This document shows, one piece after another, positions 1 to 5,155 of a DNA stretch of 5,155 nucleotides. Below the pieces are notes generated by a model. That model searched no databases, was not told where the DNA came from, and saw only the letters and a program-made list of their open reading frames with translations. The stretch is taken from the NCBI GenBank assembly GCA_900551345.1, contig URVP01000122.1:1-5155 (forward strand), read 5' to 3'. Made by a program: the position numbers and the translations under genes. How positions within the stretch are numbered: the stretch's first letter is position 1; each line of letters opens with the position of its first letter. The stretch is from an uncultured Eubacteriales bacterium (GTDB taxonomy: Bacteria > Bacillota > Clostridia > Monoglobales > UMGS1388).

Positions 1-2065
1 GTTTTACCCTGTCGCCTTTCTCGTACAGTTCGCCGCTCTTTTTAATTGAATCCACCGAAATTTTAAATCCCAAGTTAACCGGTGCAAAGGAGGGGGAGGA
101 CTCTGATGAGGAAATATCAATCCGTTTTGGTTTGGGCGTGTCGTTAAAAATAAGTTCTTCGGGAATTTCCTTGACAAATCTTGACGGCTTGGATACCATG
201 GACTTTCCGTATTGGGTTCTGCACTGTGCATAGGTAATAAACAGCCGCTGCTTTGCACGGGTTATTCCCACATAGCACAGACGCCGCTCCTCTTCAAGTT
301 CGTCGTAGTTGTCTATTGCCGCCATGTTGGGGAAAAGTCCGTCCTCCAAACCGGGGAGAAACACAACGGGGAACTCCAGCCCCTTGGCACTGTGCATGGT
401 CATAAGAAGTACATTGTCCGACTCCTCGTCATAATCATCAATGTCCGAATACAAAGCAACGCTTTCCAGAAAGCCTGCCATATCGGGCTCTTCCGTGCTT
501 TTCTCATACTCTGCCGCCACATTGATAAGCTCGTTAAGGTTTTCAAGCCGTGCCTGCTTCTCAACTCTGCCTTCAGAATCGAGCATTGCAAGGTATCCGC
601 TCTTTTCTATGACGGTATTTATAAAATCGGTTATTTTCATATCTGCCATAAGCATATTGAGGTCAAGAATGAGGTTAAGAAAAGGAGTAAGTTTCCCTTC
701 GGCTTTTTTGAGCTGTTCATAATCCTCCATGTTGCACATTATGCTGTACATGCTTGTATTTTCCCGCTCCGCTATGTCAGAGACCAGATCCACCGTTGCC
801 TTGCCTATTCCCCTTTTAGGCTCGTTTATAATCCTTTTAAGGCTTATGTTGTCGTTGGGGTTAAATATGCATCTGAGGTAAGCAATAATATCTTTAATTT
901 CTTTGCGGTCATAGAATCTGGTACCTGCAAGGATTTTGTACGGCACCGAATTTCTTATAAGCATTTCTTCAAGCACGCGGGACTGGGCATTTGTTCTGTA
1001 CAAAAGGGCAAAACTGCTGTACGGCAAATCCTCTTCTCTGTGTAATTGGGCGATTTTGCCTGCTATATACTGCCCTTCTTCGTATTCGTTGGGTGCTTCA
1101 AAAAGCGTTATCCTATCACCGCTTCCGCTCTGCGTCCACAGCCTTTTTCCCGTTCTGCCCGTATTGTTTCTTATTACGCTGTTGGCACTGTCAAGAATGT
1201 TTTGAGTAGAACGGTAATTTTGCTCTAACTTGATTACCTTTGCATTTTTATAATTTTGTTCAAAGCTTAAAATGTTGCCTATGTCTGCTCCTCGGAATTT
1301 GTATATGCTCTGGTCGTCGTCTCCCACTACGCATATGTTTTTATGTCCGTCTGCAAGCAGACTTATCAGCTTGTACTGGGCGTGGTTTGTGTCCTGATAC
1401 TCGTCCACGCAGATATATTTAAATTTTGTCTGATAATATTCAAGCACATCAGGGTTATTTTTCAAAAGATTTACCGTAACAACGATAATGTCGTCAAAAT
1501 CCATGGCGTTACATTCTTTAAGCTTCTTTTGATACAGATGATAAATCTTTGCAATTTTGCTCATGCGGTAATCCGACGGATAACGCCTCTCCATCTCTTG
1601 GGGAGATATGAGCAAATCTTTTGCCCGGCTTATTTCGTTAATAACGCTTTTGGGCGGAAACTGTTCTTTGTCAAAGTTTAACTCCTTTAAGCAGTCTTTT
1701 ACCACTGCTGTTTGGTCAGAACGGTCAAATATGTTAAATGCCTTATCGTAACCTGTGTAATCAATAAAACGCCGCAAAATTTTTATGCATGCAGAATGAA
1801 ATGTGCTTGCCCACACGCCTTCTCCTTCCGGACCGAGCAGGGATTCAATTCTTCCCTTCAGCTCATTTGCCGCCTTGTTTGTAAAAGTTATTGCAAGTAT
1901 TTCGTACGGGCGTGCCAGAGCATTATCTATTATGTATGCAATGCGGTTTACAAGTACGGTAGTTTTTCCCGAACCGGCACCTGCAAGTATAAGTACAGGA
2001 CCTTCGGTAGTGGTTACCGCCTCCCTTTGCTTGTCGTTAAGTCTGCTTAGTAAATCCTGATTCAC
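1..2065 (-). CDS. pcrA: ATP-dependent DNA helicase PcrA/UvrD (SF1A), 3' end cut by window
   Basis: Superfamily 1A 3'-5' DNA helicase, acting in the cytoplasm on DNA in repair and replication-fork maintenance. Translation from the GTG at 2065 gives 688 uninterrupted codons with every UvrD-family motif: Q motif around N10/Q13, Walker A AGAGSGKT (28-35), motif Ia ITFTNKAANELK (59-70), TFHS (88-91), motif II DEYQD (221-225), motif III GDDDQSIYKFRGAD (248-261), motif IV QNYRST (282-287), motif V HSAKGLEFPVVF (558-569) and motif VI EEERRLCYVGITRAK (591-605). The usual family length is about 720-750 residues. The sequence stops at YEKGDRVK, the start of the usual C-terminal segment, so roughly 40-60 residues are outside. 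A serine-rich linker (SSSESSPS, 652-659) precedes it. The start is GTG, supported by GGAGG nine bases upstream; no in-frame ATG occurs near the N terminus. It sits behind its own leader after the isc terminator. The family call is very secure; PcrA rather than a paralogous UvrD-like helicase is inferred from length and motif context. Confidence 0.96.
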   Translation of the reverse strand, partial: MNQDLLSRLNDKQREAVTTTEGPVLILAGAGSGKTTVLVNRIAYIIDNALARPYEILAITFTNKAANELKGRIESLLGPEGEGVWASTFHSACIKILRRFIDYTGYDKAFNIFDRSDQTAVVKDCLKELNFDKEQFPPKSVINEISRAKDLLISPQEMERRYPSDYRMSKIAKIYHLYQKKLKECNAMDFDDIIVVTVNLLKNNPDVLEYYQTKFKYICVDEYQDTNHAQYKLISLLADGHKNICVVGDDDQSIYKFRGADIGNILSFEQNYKNAKVIKLEQNYRSTQNILDSANSVIRNNTGRTGKRLWTQSGSGDRITLFEAPNEYEEGQYIAGKIAQLHREEDLPYSSFALLYRTNAQSRVLEEMLIRNSVPYKILAGTRFYDRKEIKDIIAYLRCIFNPNDNISLKRIINEPKRGIGKATVDLVSDIAERENTSMYSIMCNMEDYEQLKKAEGKLTPFLNLILDLNMLMADMKITDFINTVIEKSGYLAMLDSEGRVEKQARLENLNELINVAAEYEKSTEEPDMAGFLESVALYSDIDDYDEESDNVLLMTMHSAKGLEFPVVFLPGLEDGLFPNMAAIDNYDELEEERRLCYVGITRAKQRLFITYAQCRTQYGKSMVSKPSRFVKEIPEELIFNDTPKPKRIDISSSESSPSFAPVNLGFKISVDSIKKSGELYEKGDRVK

Positions 2066-2115
2066 TTTTTCTTTCCTCCGAATAAAATTGTCAGATGGTT
2101 TATATGCCGTTTAAT
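2066..2115 (-). other. pcrA leader; no convincing promoter seen
   Basis: The minus-strand stretch between the isc terminator and the pcrA start holds the pcrA ribosome binding site and an AT-rich segment containing TATAAA (2104-2099), a possible -10. The position 17 bases upstream falls in the terminator stem and does not resemble a -35 box. pcrA may therefore use a weak promoter here or depend on terminator read-through; the sequence does not decide this. Confidence 0.35.
2075..2079 (-). promoter_or_regulatory. Ribosome binding site deciding the GTG start of pcrA
   Basis: On the minus strand GGAGG lies nine bases before GTG at 2065. This fixes the start, because the reading frame has no early ATG and the Q-motif residues follow directly (LNDKQREAV at residues 9-17). 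Confidence 0.85.
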
Positions 2116-2146
2116 AAAAAACGGCAGCGGAATTGACACGCTGCCG
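2116..2146 (-). terminator. Intrinsic terminator of the iscS-iscU transcript
   Basis: A perfect 8-bp GC-rich stem, CGGCAGCG/CGCTGCCG (2139-2146 pairing with 2122-2129), with a 9-base loop. On the minus strand it is followed by six T (2121-2116) and then ATTAA. It begins 16 bases after the iscU stop codon, as expected for Rho-independent termination of the isc operon. On the plus strand the stem is followed by an A run, so it is not a bidirectional terminator. It separates iscU from pcrA, whose start is about 50 bases further on. Confidence 0.9.
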
Positions 2147-2162
2147 CAAAAAAATCTATGTT

Positions 2163-2603
2163 TTACTTCTCGTTTTCGTGGTGCTTATGGCACTCTTCAC
2201 AGTTAAAGTCACAACCCATAACAGTGGTGGGGTCTATACCCTGTCTCTTGTAATAATCAGCTATAGCCGCATGGATAGCTTCTTCTGCAAGAACTGAGCA
2301 GTGCATTTTAACGGGGGGAAGTCCGTCAAGTGCTTCAACAACAGCCTTGTTGGTTGTTTCAAGCGCCTCCTGAATGGTTTTTCCCTTTACAAGCTCGGTT
2401 GCCATACTGCTTGTTGCAACGGCAGCGCCGCAGCCGAAAGTCTTGAATTTGATGTCAACGATAACATCGTTTTCAATCTTCATGTAAATTTTCATTATAT
2501 CTCCGCATTTTGCATTGCCTACCTGACCTATTGCATTTGCGTCTTCTATTTCTCCCACATTTCTCGGATTTGAGAAGTGGTCCATAACCTTTTCGCTGTA
2601 CAT
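2163..2603 (-). CDS. iscU: Fe-S cluster assembly scaffold IscU/NifU N-terminal type, with Cys/His-rich tail
   Basis: A 146-residue scaffold protein that receives persulfide sulfur from the cysteine desulfurase and assembles Fe-S clusters for transfer to apoproteins in the cytoplasm. The three scaffold cysteines are C33 (in NAKCGD, with D35), C58 (in FGCGAAVATSSMA) and C102 (in LPPVKMHCS). LPPVK (95-99) is the motif that in IscU binds the HscA chaperone, and together with HCS it favours IscU/NifU over SufU. The N terminus YSEKVMDHFSNPRNVG is classic for the family. The protein is longer than typical IscU (about 128 residues). After the last helix a tail carries C131, C135, C138 and H139, H141, H142, which could bind metal. 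The NifU ferredoxin-like and C-terminal domains are absent. Its ATG is one base after the iscS stop and its AGGAGG (2617-2612) lies inside the iscS end, eight bases before the start, indicating translational coupling. Confidence 0.95.
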   Translation of the reverse strand: MYSEKVMDHFSNPRNVGEIEDANAIGQVGNAKCGDIMKIYMKIENDVIVDIKFKTFGCGAAVATSSMATELVKGKTIQEALETTNKAVVEALDGLPPVKMHCSVLAEEAIHAAIADYYKRQGIDPTTVMGCDFNCEECHKHHENEK

Positions 2604-2604
2604 G

Positions 2605-3783
2605 TTATTTTCCTCCTTTTAAAACTTCTTCATAAAGCGGCGACATGTCACGAAGCCGCTGTACTATTGTAACAAGACTGTCTATAATATAGTCCAGTTC
2701 TTCTTTGGTGTTCTGTGAGTCAATGGAAATTCTCAGCGAACCGTGAGCGATTTCGTGAGGCAGTCCGATTGCCAGCAGTACATGTGACGGGTCAAGAGAA
2801 CCGCTGGTGCATGCAGAACCGCTGGACGCCGATATGCCTTTCATATCAAGCATAAGAAGGAGGGATTCTCCTTCGATGTATTTAAATGAAATATTAATGT
2901 TGCCAGCCAGGCGTTTGGTTCTATGCCCGTTAAGACGGCAGTATGGGATTTTTTCATATATGGTATCAATAAAGTAATCTCTCAGCTTTGTAAGCTTTTC
3001 CTGCTTGTCCTCAAGCTCAAGGTCAGCCAGCCGCAGAGCTTCCGCCATACCCACGATGCCTGCTACATTTTCCGTTCCGGCTCTTCTGTTTCTTTCCTGT
3101 CCGCCGCCGTGTATATAGTTATGTACACGGGTACCTGTTTTTATATATAAAACGCCCACGCCTTTGGGAGCGTTGAATTTATGTCCTGATATTGAAAGCA
3201 TGTCCACATTCAAATCCTTAAGGTCAAGCTTCATATGTCCTGCCGCCTGAACCGCATCTGTATGGAACAGCACTCCTTTTTCCTTGGCAATTGCACACAG
3301 CTCTTTTATGGGCTGAATGGTGCCTATCTCGTTGTTGGCGGTCATTATTGTCACCAGCGTGGTGGTGTCTTTAATCGCCTTCTTAAGATCGTCGGGGTTT
3401 ACTATACCGAATTCGTCTACGGGCAGTTTTGTAATTTCAAAACCTCTTTTTTCAAGATAATCGCATGCGTGAAGAACGGCATGATGCTCTATTGCAGAAG
3501 TGATAATATGGTTACCTTTGCTTTTATTGGCATATGCAGCGCCGATTATCGCCCAGTTGTCCGATTCGGTTCCGCAGCCGGTAAAGAATATCTCTTTAGG
3601 CTGACAGTTAAGAATATTTGCAATGGTTTCACGGGCGTCTTCAACCGCTTTTTTAGCAGCTTGTCCTTCGGCGTATACCGATGACGGATTTCCGTAAAAC
3701 TCTGTAAAATACGGCAGCATTTTGTCGAGAACTTCTTTCCTCACAGGCGTGGTTGCCGCATTATCGACATATATTCTGTTCAT
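2605..3783 (-). CDS. iscS: Cysteine desulfurase, NifS/IscS family (group I)
   Basis: A pyridoxal-phosphate enzyme of 392 residues that converts L-cysteine to L-alanine and carries the sulfur as a persulfide, here presumably handed to the adjacent IscU. Visible features: the N-terminal YVDNAATTPV (5-14); NPSS (32-35); GTESDN (71-76) for phosphate contacts; E99-H100, the His that stacks on the PLP ring; N151 in ANNEIGT; D176 and Q179 in HTDAVQAAG; PLP-binding K202 in SGHKFNAPKG; RRAGTEN (233-239); and the catalytic C325 in SSGSACTSGSLDPSHVL, the long mobile loop of group I enzymes (group II SufS differs). Length matches the NifS/IscS family. The start is ATG at 3783 with GAGGTGAT just upstream; an overlapping ATG at 3788 runs straight into TAA and is not used. 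A strong promoter precedes it. Assignment as IscS for housekeeping Fe-S and tRNA thiolation, rather than a specialised NifS, rests on context and is inferred. Confidence 0.96.
   Translation of the reverse strand: MNRIYVDNAATTPVRKEVLDKMLPYFTEFYGNPSSVYAEGQAAKKAVEDARETIANILNCQPKEIFFTGCGTESDNWAIIGAAYANKSKGNHIITSAIEHHAVLHACDYLEKRGFEITKLPVDEFGIVNPDDLKKAIKDTTTLVTIMTANNEIGTIQPIKELCAIAKEKGVLFHTDAVQAAGHMKLDLKDLNVDMLSISGHKFNAPKGVGVLYIKTGTRVHNYIHGGGQERNRRAGTENVAGIVGMAEALRLADLELEDKQEKLTKLRDYFIDTIYEKIPYCRLNGHRTKRLAGNINISFKYIEGESLLLMLDMKGISASSGSACTSGSLDPSHVLLAIGLPHEIAHGSLRISIDSQNTKEELDYIIDSLVTIVQRLRDMSPLYEEVLKGGK
2612..2617 (-). promoter_or_regulatory. iscU ribosome binding site embedded in the iscS 3' end
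   Basis: A perfect AGGAGG on the minus strand, eight bases upstream of the iscU ATG (2603). It overlaps the last codons of iscS (encoding ...LKGGK). Ribosomes finishing iscS are thus delivered next to the iscU start, which would help keep desulfurase and scaffold levels matched. Confidence 0.85.
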
Positions 3784-3788
3784 TACAT

Positions 3789-3796
3789 ATCACCTC
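3789..3796 (-). promoter_or_regulatory. iscS ribosome binding site
   Basis: GAGGTGAT on the minus strand is an eight-base match to the 16S anti-Shine-Dalgarno complement. Its GAGG core lies nine bases before the ATG at 3783. It indicates strong initiation and settles the start against the overlapping ATG-TAA at 3788. Confidence 0.8.
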
Positions 3797-3831
3797 ATCT
3801 TTGGTATTGTTTTATTTTGTCTGCAAAAGAT

Positions 3832-3860
3832 ATTATAGCACTAAAAAAGCGAACTGTAAA
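3832..3860 (-). promoter_or_regulatory. Sigma-A promoter for iscS-iscU (extended -10)
   Basis: On the minus strand: -35 TTTACA (3860-3855, five of six to consensus), a 17-base spacer, then TATAAT (3837-3832, perfect) preceded by TGC, an extended -10. Predicted transcription start is near 3825, giving a leader of about 40 bases before iscS, too short for a riboswitch or T-box. The -35 box lies within codons for Leu-Tyr-Ser at the end of the upstream UPF0180 gene, and the spacer covers its stop codon. No obvious IscR-type palindrome was recognised around it. Confidence 0.82.
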
Positions 3861-4101
3861 GTCTATGTTTTAATGTAAAATCTATCTCTTCAATCGATTT
3901 ATTTGTTGCATTTACCATAAAAACTCCGGGTGAGTCTCCTGACAGATTCTGCGGAGTAAAGGATATTTTATCAAGCCCTTCTCCCATGTATACCATGGCG
4001 TCAATGGGATAAGGATACTCCCCGTATGTTACTACCGTATAGCCTCTCTGCCTGAGCGCCTGGGCAATGCCGCCCATTCCCTTACATACCGCAACAGTCA
4101 T
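3841..4101 (-). CDS. UPF0180 (YkuS-like) family small protein, function unknown
   Basis: An 86-residue protein. The pattern, short N-terminal strand, QALRQRGY (14-21), TVVTYGE, then DAMVYMG (34-40), a central loop, GVFMVNA (59-65), and a terminal helix beginning SIEEI (69-73) and ending in RLY, resembles the UPF0180/YkuS proteins of Bacillota, which are about 80 residues and have no assigned function. No catalytic motif, signal peptide or membrane segment is visible; a single Cys (C6) is present. The ATG start has AAGGGGAG (4117-4110) eight bases upstream; an ATG at 4120 is out of frame. It lies 57 bases upstream of iscS on the same strand with no terminator between, so it could be co-transcribed with the isc genes besides their own promoter. 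The gene is credible from the ribosome binding site and position; the family match is from memory of the pattern and less certain. Confidence 0.78.
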   Translation of the reverse strand: MTVAVCKGMGGIAQALRQRGYTVVTYGEYPYPIDAMVYMGEGLDKISFTPQNLSGDSPGVFMVNATNKSIEEIDFTLKHRLYSSLF

Positions 4102-4136
4102 ATCTTTTTCTCCCCTTCATGTTTTGTTATGTTATT

Positions 4137-4167
4137 ATTATAATCTTTATGGGCGTATTTATGTGAA
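4137..4167 (-). promoter_or_regulatory. Possible promoter of the UPF0180 gene
   Basis: On the minus strand a perfect TATAAT (4142-4137) lies upstream of the gene. The best -35 candidate, TTCACA (4167-4162, five of six), is 19 bases away, longer than the preferred 17. The region is AT-rich, so chance matches are likely; the position, about 35 bases before the start codon, is reasonable. Confidence 0.4.
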
Positions 4168-4196
4168 AAATCTGTATATATTAGCAAGATAAAGGC

Positions 4197-4226
4197 TTTG
4201 CATATTAGGGGCAAATGTGATATACT
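4197..4226 (+). promoter_or_regulatory. Promoter of uvrB (extended -10)
   Basis: TATACT (4221-4226, five of six) is preceded by TGA, forming an extended -10 with TG at 4218-4219. Upstream, TTTGCA (4197-4202, 18-base spacer) or TTGCAT (4198-4203, 17-base spacer) serves as a weak -35. Predicted start is near 4232, giving a leader of about 45 bases. It is divergent from the UPF0180 gene. No LexA/DinR box of the GAAC-N4-GTTC type was found beside it. Confidence 0.65.
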
Positions 4227-4238
4227 ATGTTATATTAT

Positions 4239-4258
4239 GTTTTATTTTGCAATAAAAC
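4239..4258 (+). repeat. Perfect inverted repeat in the uvrB leader
   Basis: GTTTTATT (4239-4246), a four-base TTGC loop, then AATAAAAC (4251-4258). The repeat falls within the predicted uvrB 5' untranslated region and ends directly before the ribosome binding site GGAAGGA (4259-4265). The stem is almost all A-T, so it is only moderately stable. It is not a terminator, as no T run follows. It could be a protein-binding operator, a structure that keeps the ribosome binding site open, or chance in AT-rich DNA. Confidence 0.5.
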
Positions 4259-4275
4259 GGAAGGACGATGATGAT

Positions 4276-5155
4276 ATGCCCTTTAAAATAGTTTCAGATT
4301 ATAAACCTACGGGCGACCAGCCTCAGGCTATCGAAAAACTGGCGCAGGGCGTTATAAATAACAAGCGGTTTCAGACCCTTTTGGGCGTTACGGGTTCGGG
4401 TAAAACATTTACCATTGCCAATGTTATCGAAAAGGTGCAAAAACCTACCCTGGTGCTGGCTCACAATAAAACACTTGCGGCACAGCTTTGCAGTGAGTTT
4501 AAAGAGTTTTTTCCGAATAATGCCGTTGAATATTTTGTGTCGTATTATGACTATTATCAGCCCGAAGCATACATTCCGTCCACCGATACATTTATAGAAA
4601 AAGATTCTTCAATAAATGACGAGATTGATAAACTCCGTCACAGTGCAACTGCTTCTCTGTTTGAAAGACGGGATGTAATTATAGTTGCCAGTGTATCTTG
4701 CATATACGGTTTGGGCGACCCCATTGACTACAATACAATGGTGCTTTCTCTTCGTCCCGGTATGACATACGACCGTGACGATGCAATAAAAAAACTTGTG
4801 GAAATTCAATATGAAAGAAACGATATTAACTTTGTACGAGGTAAATTCCGGGTGAGGGGCGATGTTCTTGAGGTGTTCCCTTCAAACCAGTCCGAAAATG
4901 CAATCCGTATAGAATTTTTCGGAGATGAGGTAGACCGCATAACCGAAATTAATGTGCTTACCGGTGAGATAATCGGCACTCGTTCTCATGTGGCAATACT
5001 TCCCAATTCTCACTTTGTTACCACTAAAGAAAAGATGGAAGCCGCTCTTAAAGGAATAAGAGCGGAGATGGAGCAGCAGGTAGCTTTGTTTGAATCGGAG
5101 CATAAACTGCTGGAAGCCCAGAGGATAAAGCAGAGAACGGAATACGATATGGAAA
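4276..5155 (+). CDS. uvrB: Excinuclease ABC subunit B, N-terminal part (3' end cut by window)
   Basis: UvrB is the damage-verification subunit of nucleotide excision repair: loaded by UvrA, it inserts a beta-hairpin between the strands and recruits UvrC for incision. 293 intact codons are present of about 655-670 usual. Visible: the N-terminal IVSDYKPTGDQPQAI; Walker A GVTGSGKT (37-44); motif Ia TLVLAHNKTLAAQL (58-71); the beta-hairpin SYYDYYQPEAYIPSTDT (89-105) with the tyrosines that grip damaged DNA (Y90, Y91, Y93, Y94); EIDKLRHSAT (116-125); and VASVSCIYGLGDP (137-149). The UvrA-interaction domain follows (about 150-250, containing RGKFRVRGDVLEVFP, 189-203). The DEAD-like Walker B and later helicase motifs lie outside. 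The start ATG at 4276 is supported by AAGGA (4261-4265) ten bases upstream and by the family N terminus; two upstream ATGs (4268, 4271) are out of frame. A small oddity is Cys72 where the family usually has Tyr (LCSEF instead of LYSEF). uvrA is not in view. Confidence 0.97.
   Translation, partial: MPFKIVSDYKPTGDQPQAIEKLAQGVINNKRFQTLLGVTGSGKTFTIANVIEKVQKPTLVLAHNKTLAAQLCSEFKEFFPNNAVEYFVSYYDYYQPEAYIPSTDTFIEKDSSINDEIDKLRHSATASLFERRDVIIVASVSCIYGLGDPIDYNTMVLSLRPGMTYDRDDAIKKLVEIQYERNDINFVRGKFRVRGDVLEVFPSNQSENAIRIEFFGDEVDRITEINVLTGEIIGTRSHVAILPNSHFVTTKEKMEAALKGIRAEMEQQVALFESEHKLLEAQRIKQRTEYDME

Larger units (their letters stand above)
4102..4275. other. Divergent intergenic region between the UPF0180 gene and uvrB
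   Basis: A 174-base AT-rich spacer carrying the ribosome binding sites and probable promoters of both divergent genes and the leader hairpin of uvrB. ATGT recurs three times near the uvrB start point (4216, 4227 and 4237), a loose direct-repeat pattern of uncertain meaning. No coding sequence or structured RNA was recognised. Confidence 0.6.

Noticed and set aside
212..1045. Long plus-strand open frame (277 codons) opposite pcrA
   Set aside because: It is entirely antisense to conserved PcrA motifs, its translation shows no recognisable domain (rich in Cys, His, Phe, Val as expected from an antisense frame), and no ribosome binding site precedes it.
2133..2162. TTGACA at 2133-2138 with TATGTT 18 bases downstream, as a plus-strand promoter antisense to iscU
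   Set aside because: The TTGACA is the loop of the isc terminator, the -10 match is poor (four of six), and no plus-strand gene follows.
2301..2573. Plus-strand open frame of 90 codons opposite iscU
   Set aside because: Antisense to the conserved scaffold region, with no independent support.
3235..3684. Plus-strand open frame of 149 codons opposite iscS
   Set aside because: Antisense shadow of the IscS PLP domain; composition is atypical and there is no ribosome binding site or family resemblance.
3795..3831. Weak inverted repeat ATCTTT...AAAGAT in the iscS leader as a regulatory RNA element
   Set aside because: Six A/T-rich base pairs around a loop of over 20 bases in a leader of about 40 bases is not a stable or recognisable structure; no T-box, SAM or other riboswitch features are seen.
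3841..3860. Terminator at the end of the UPF0180 gene, from the T run before its stop codon
   Set aside because: No stem-loop precedes the T run; the segment is better explained as coding sequence plus the isc promoter.
4268..4291. Upstream open frame ATG ATG ... TAG overlapping the uvrB start, as a gene
   Set aside because: Only seven codons, with the first ATG too close to the ribosome binding site; noted as a possible leader effect but not annotated as a coding sequence.
4609..5103. Two minus-strand open frames (4609-4809 and 4882-5103) opposite uvrB
   Set aside because: Both lie inside the conserved UvrB coding frame on the opposite strand and show no family signature or initiation signal.

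Overview
The window reads as a chromosomal housekeeping segment from a Bacillota bacterium, most likely in class Clostridia. This is inferred from strong AGGAGG-type ribosome binding sites, heavy ATA/AGA/AAA codon use with moderate GC (about 40-45% by eye), the clostridial flavour of the PcrA motif III (GDDDQSIYKFRGAD), and a compact iscS-iscU pair with a UPF0180-like gene next to it. No mobile element, CRISPR array, tRNA, rRNA or riboswitch was recognised.

Layout: positions 1-2065 (minus strand) hold the first 688 codons of a PcrA/UvrD-type helicase with a GTG start; its C-terminal end runs off the window. At 2116-2146 a strong intrinsic terminator separates it from iscU (2163-2603) and iscS (2605-3783), which form a tightly coupled minus-strand pair with one base between stop and start. 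A near-consensus extended -10 promoter for this pair lies at 3832-3860, partly inside the end of the upstream 86-codon UPF0180 (YkuS-like) gene (3841-4101). A divergent intergenic region (4102-4275) follows, with an extended -10 promoter for uvrB. The first 293 codons of uvrB (4276-5155, plus strand) close the window.

How the genes work together: IscS takes sulfur from cysteine and IscU assembles it with iron into Fe-S clusters. UvrB and PcrA/UvrD are both linked to nucleotide excision repair: UvrB verifies damage and directs incision, and UvrD-family helicases can remove the excised oligonucleotide and UvrB. The two repair genes flank the isc genes but are in separate, oppositely oriented transcription units, so the proximity is not evidence of co-regulation.

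I did not find a clearly new biological system. The points most worth a second look are the Cys/His-rich tail on IscU, the UPF0180 gene whose 3' end carries the isc promoter, the reduced isc locus lacking an adjacent iscR or chaperone genes, and the unusual uvrB leader (AT hairpin plus stacked out-of-frame ATGs).
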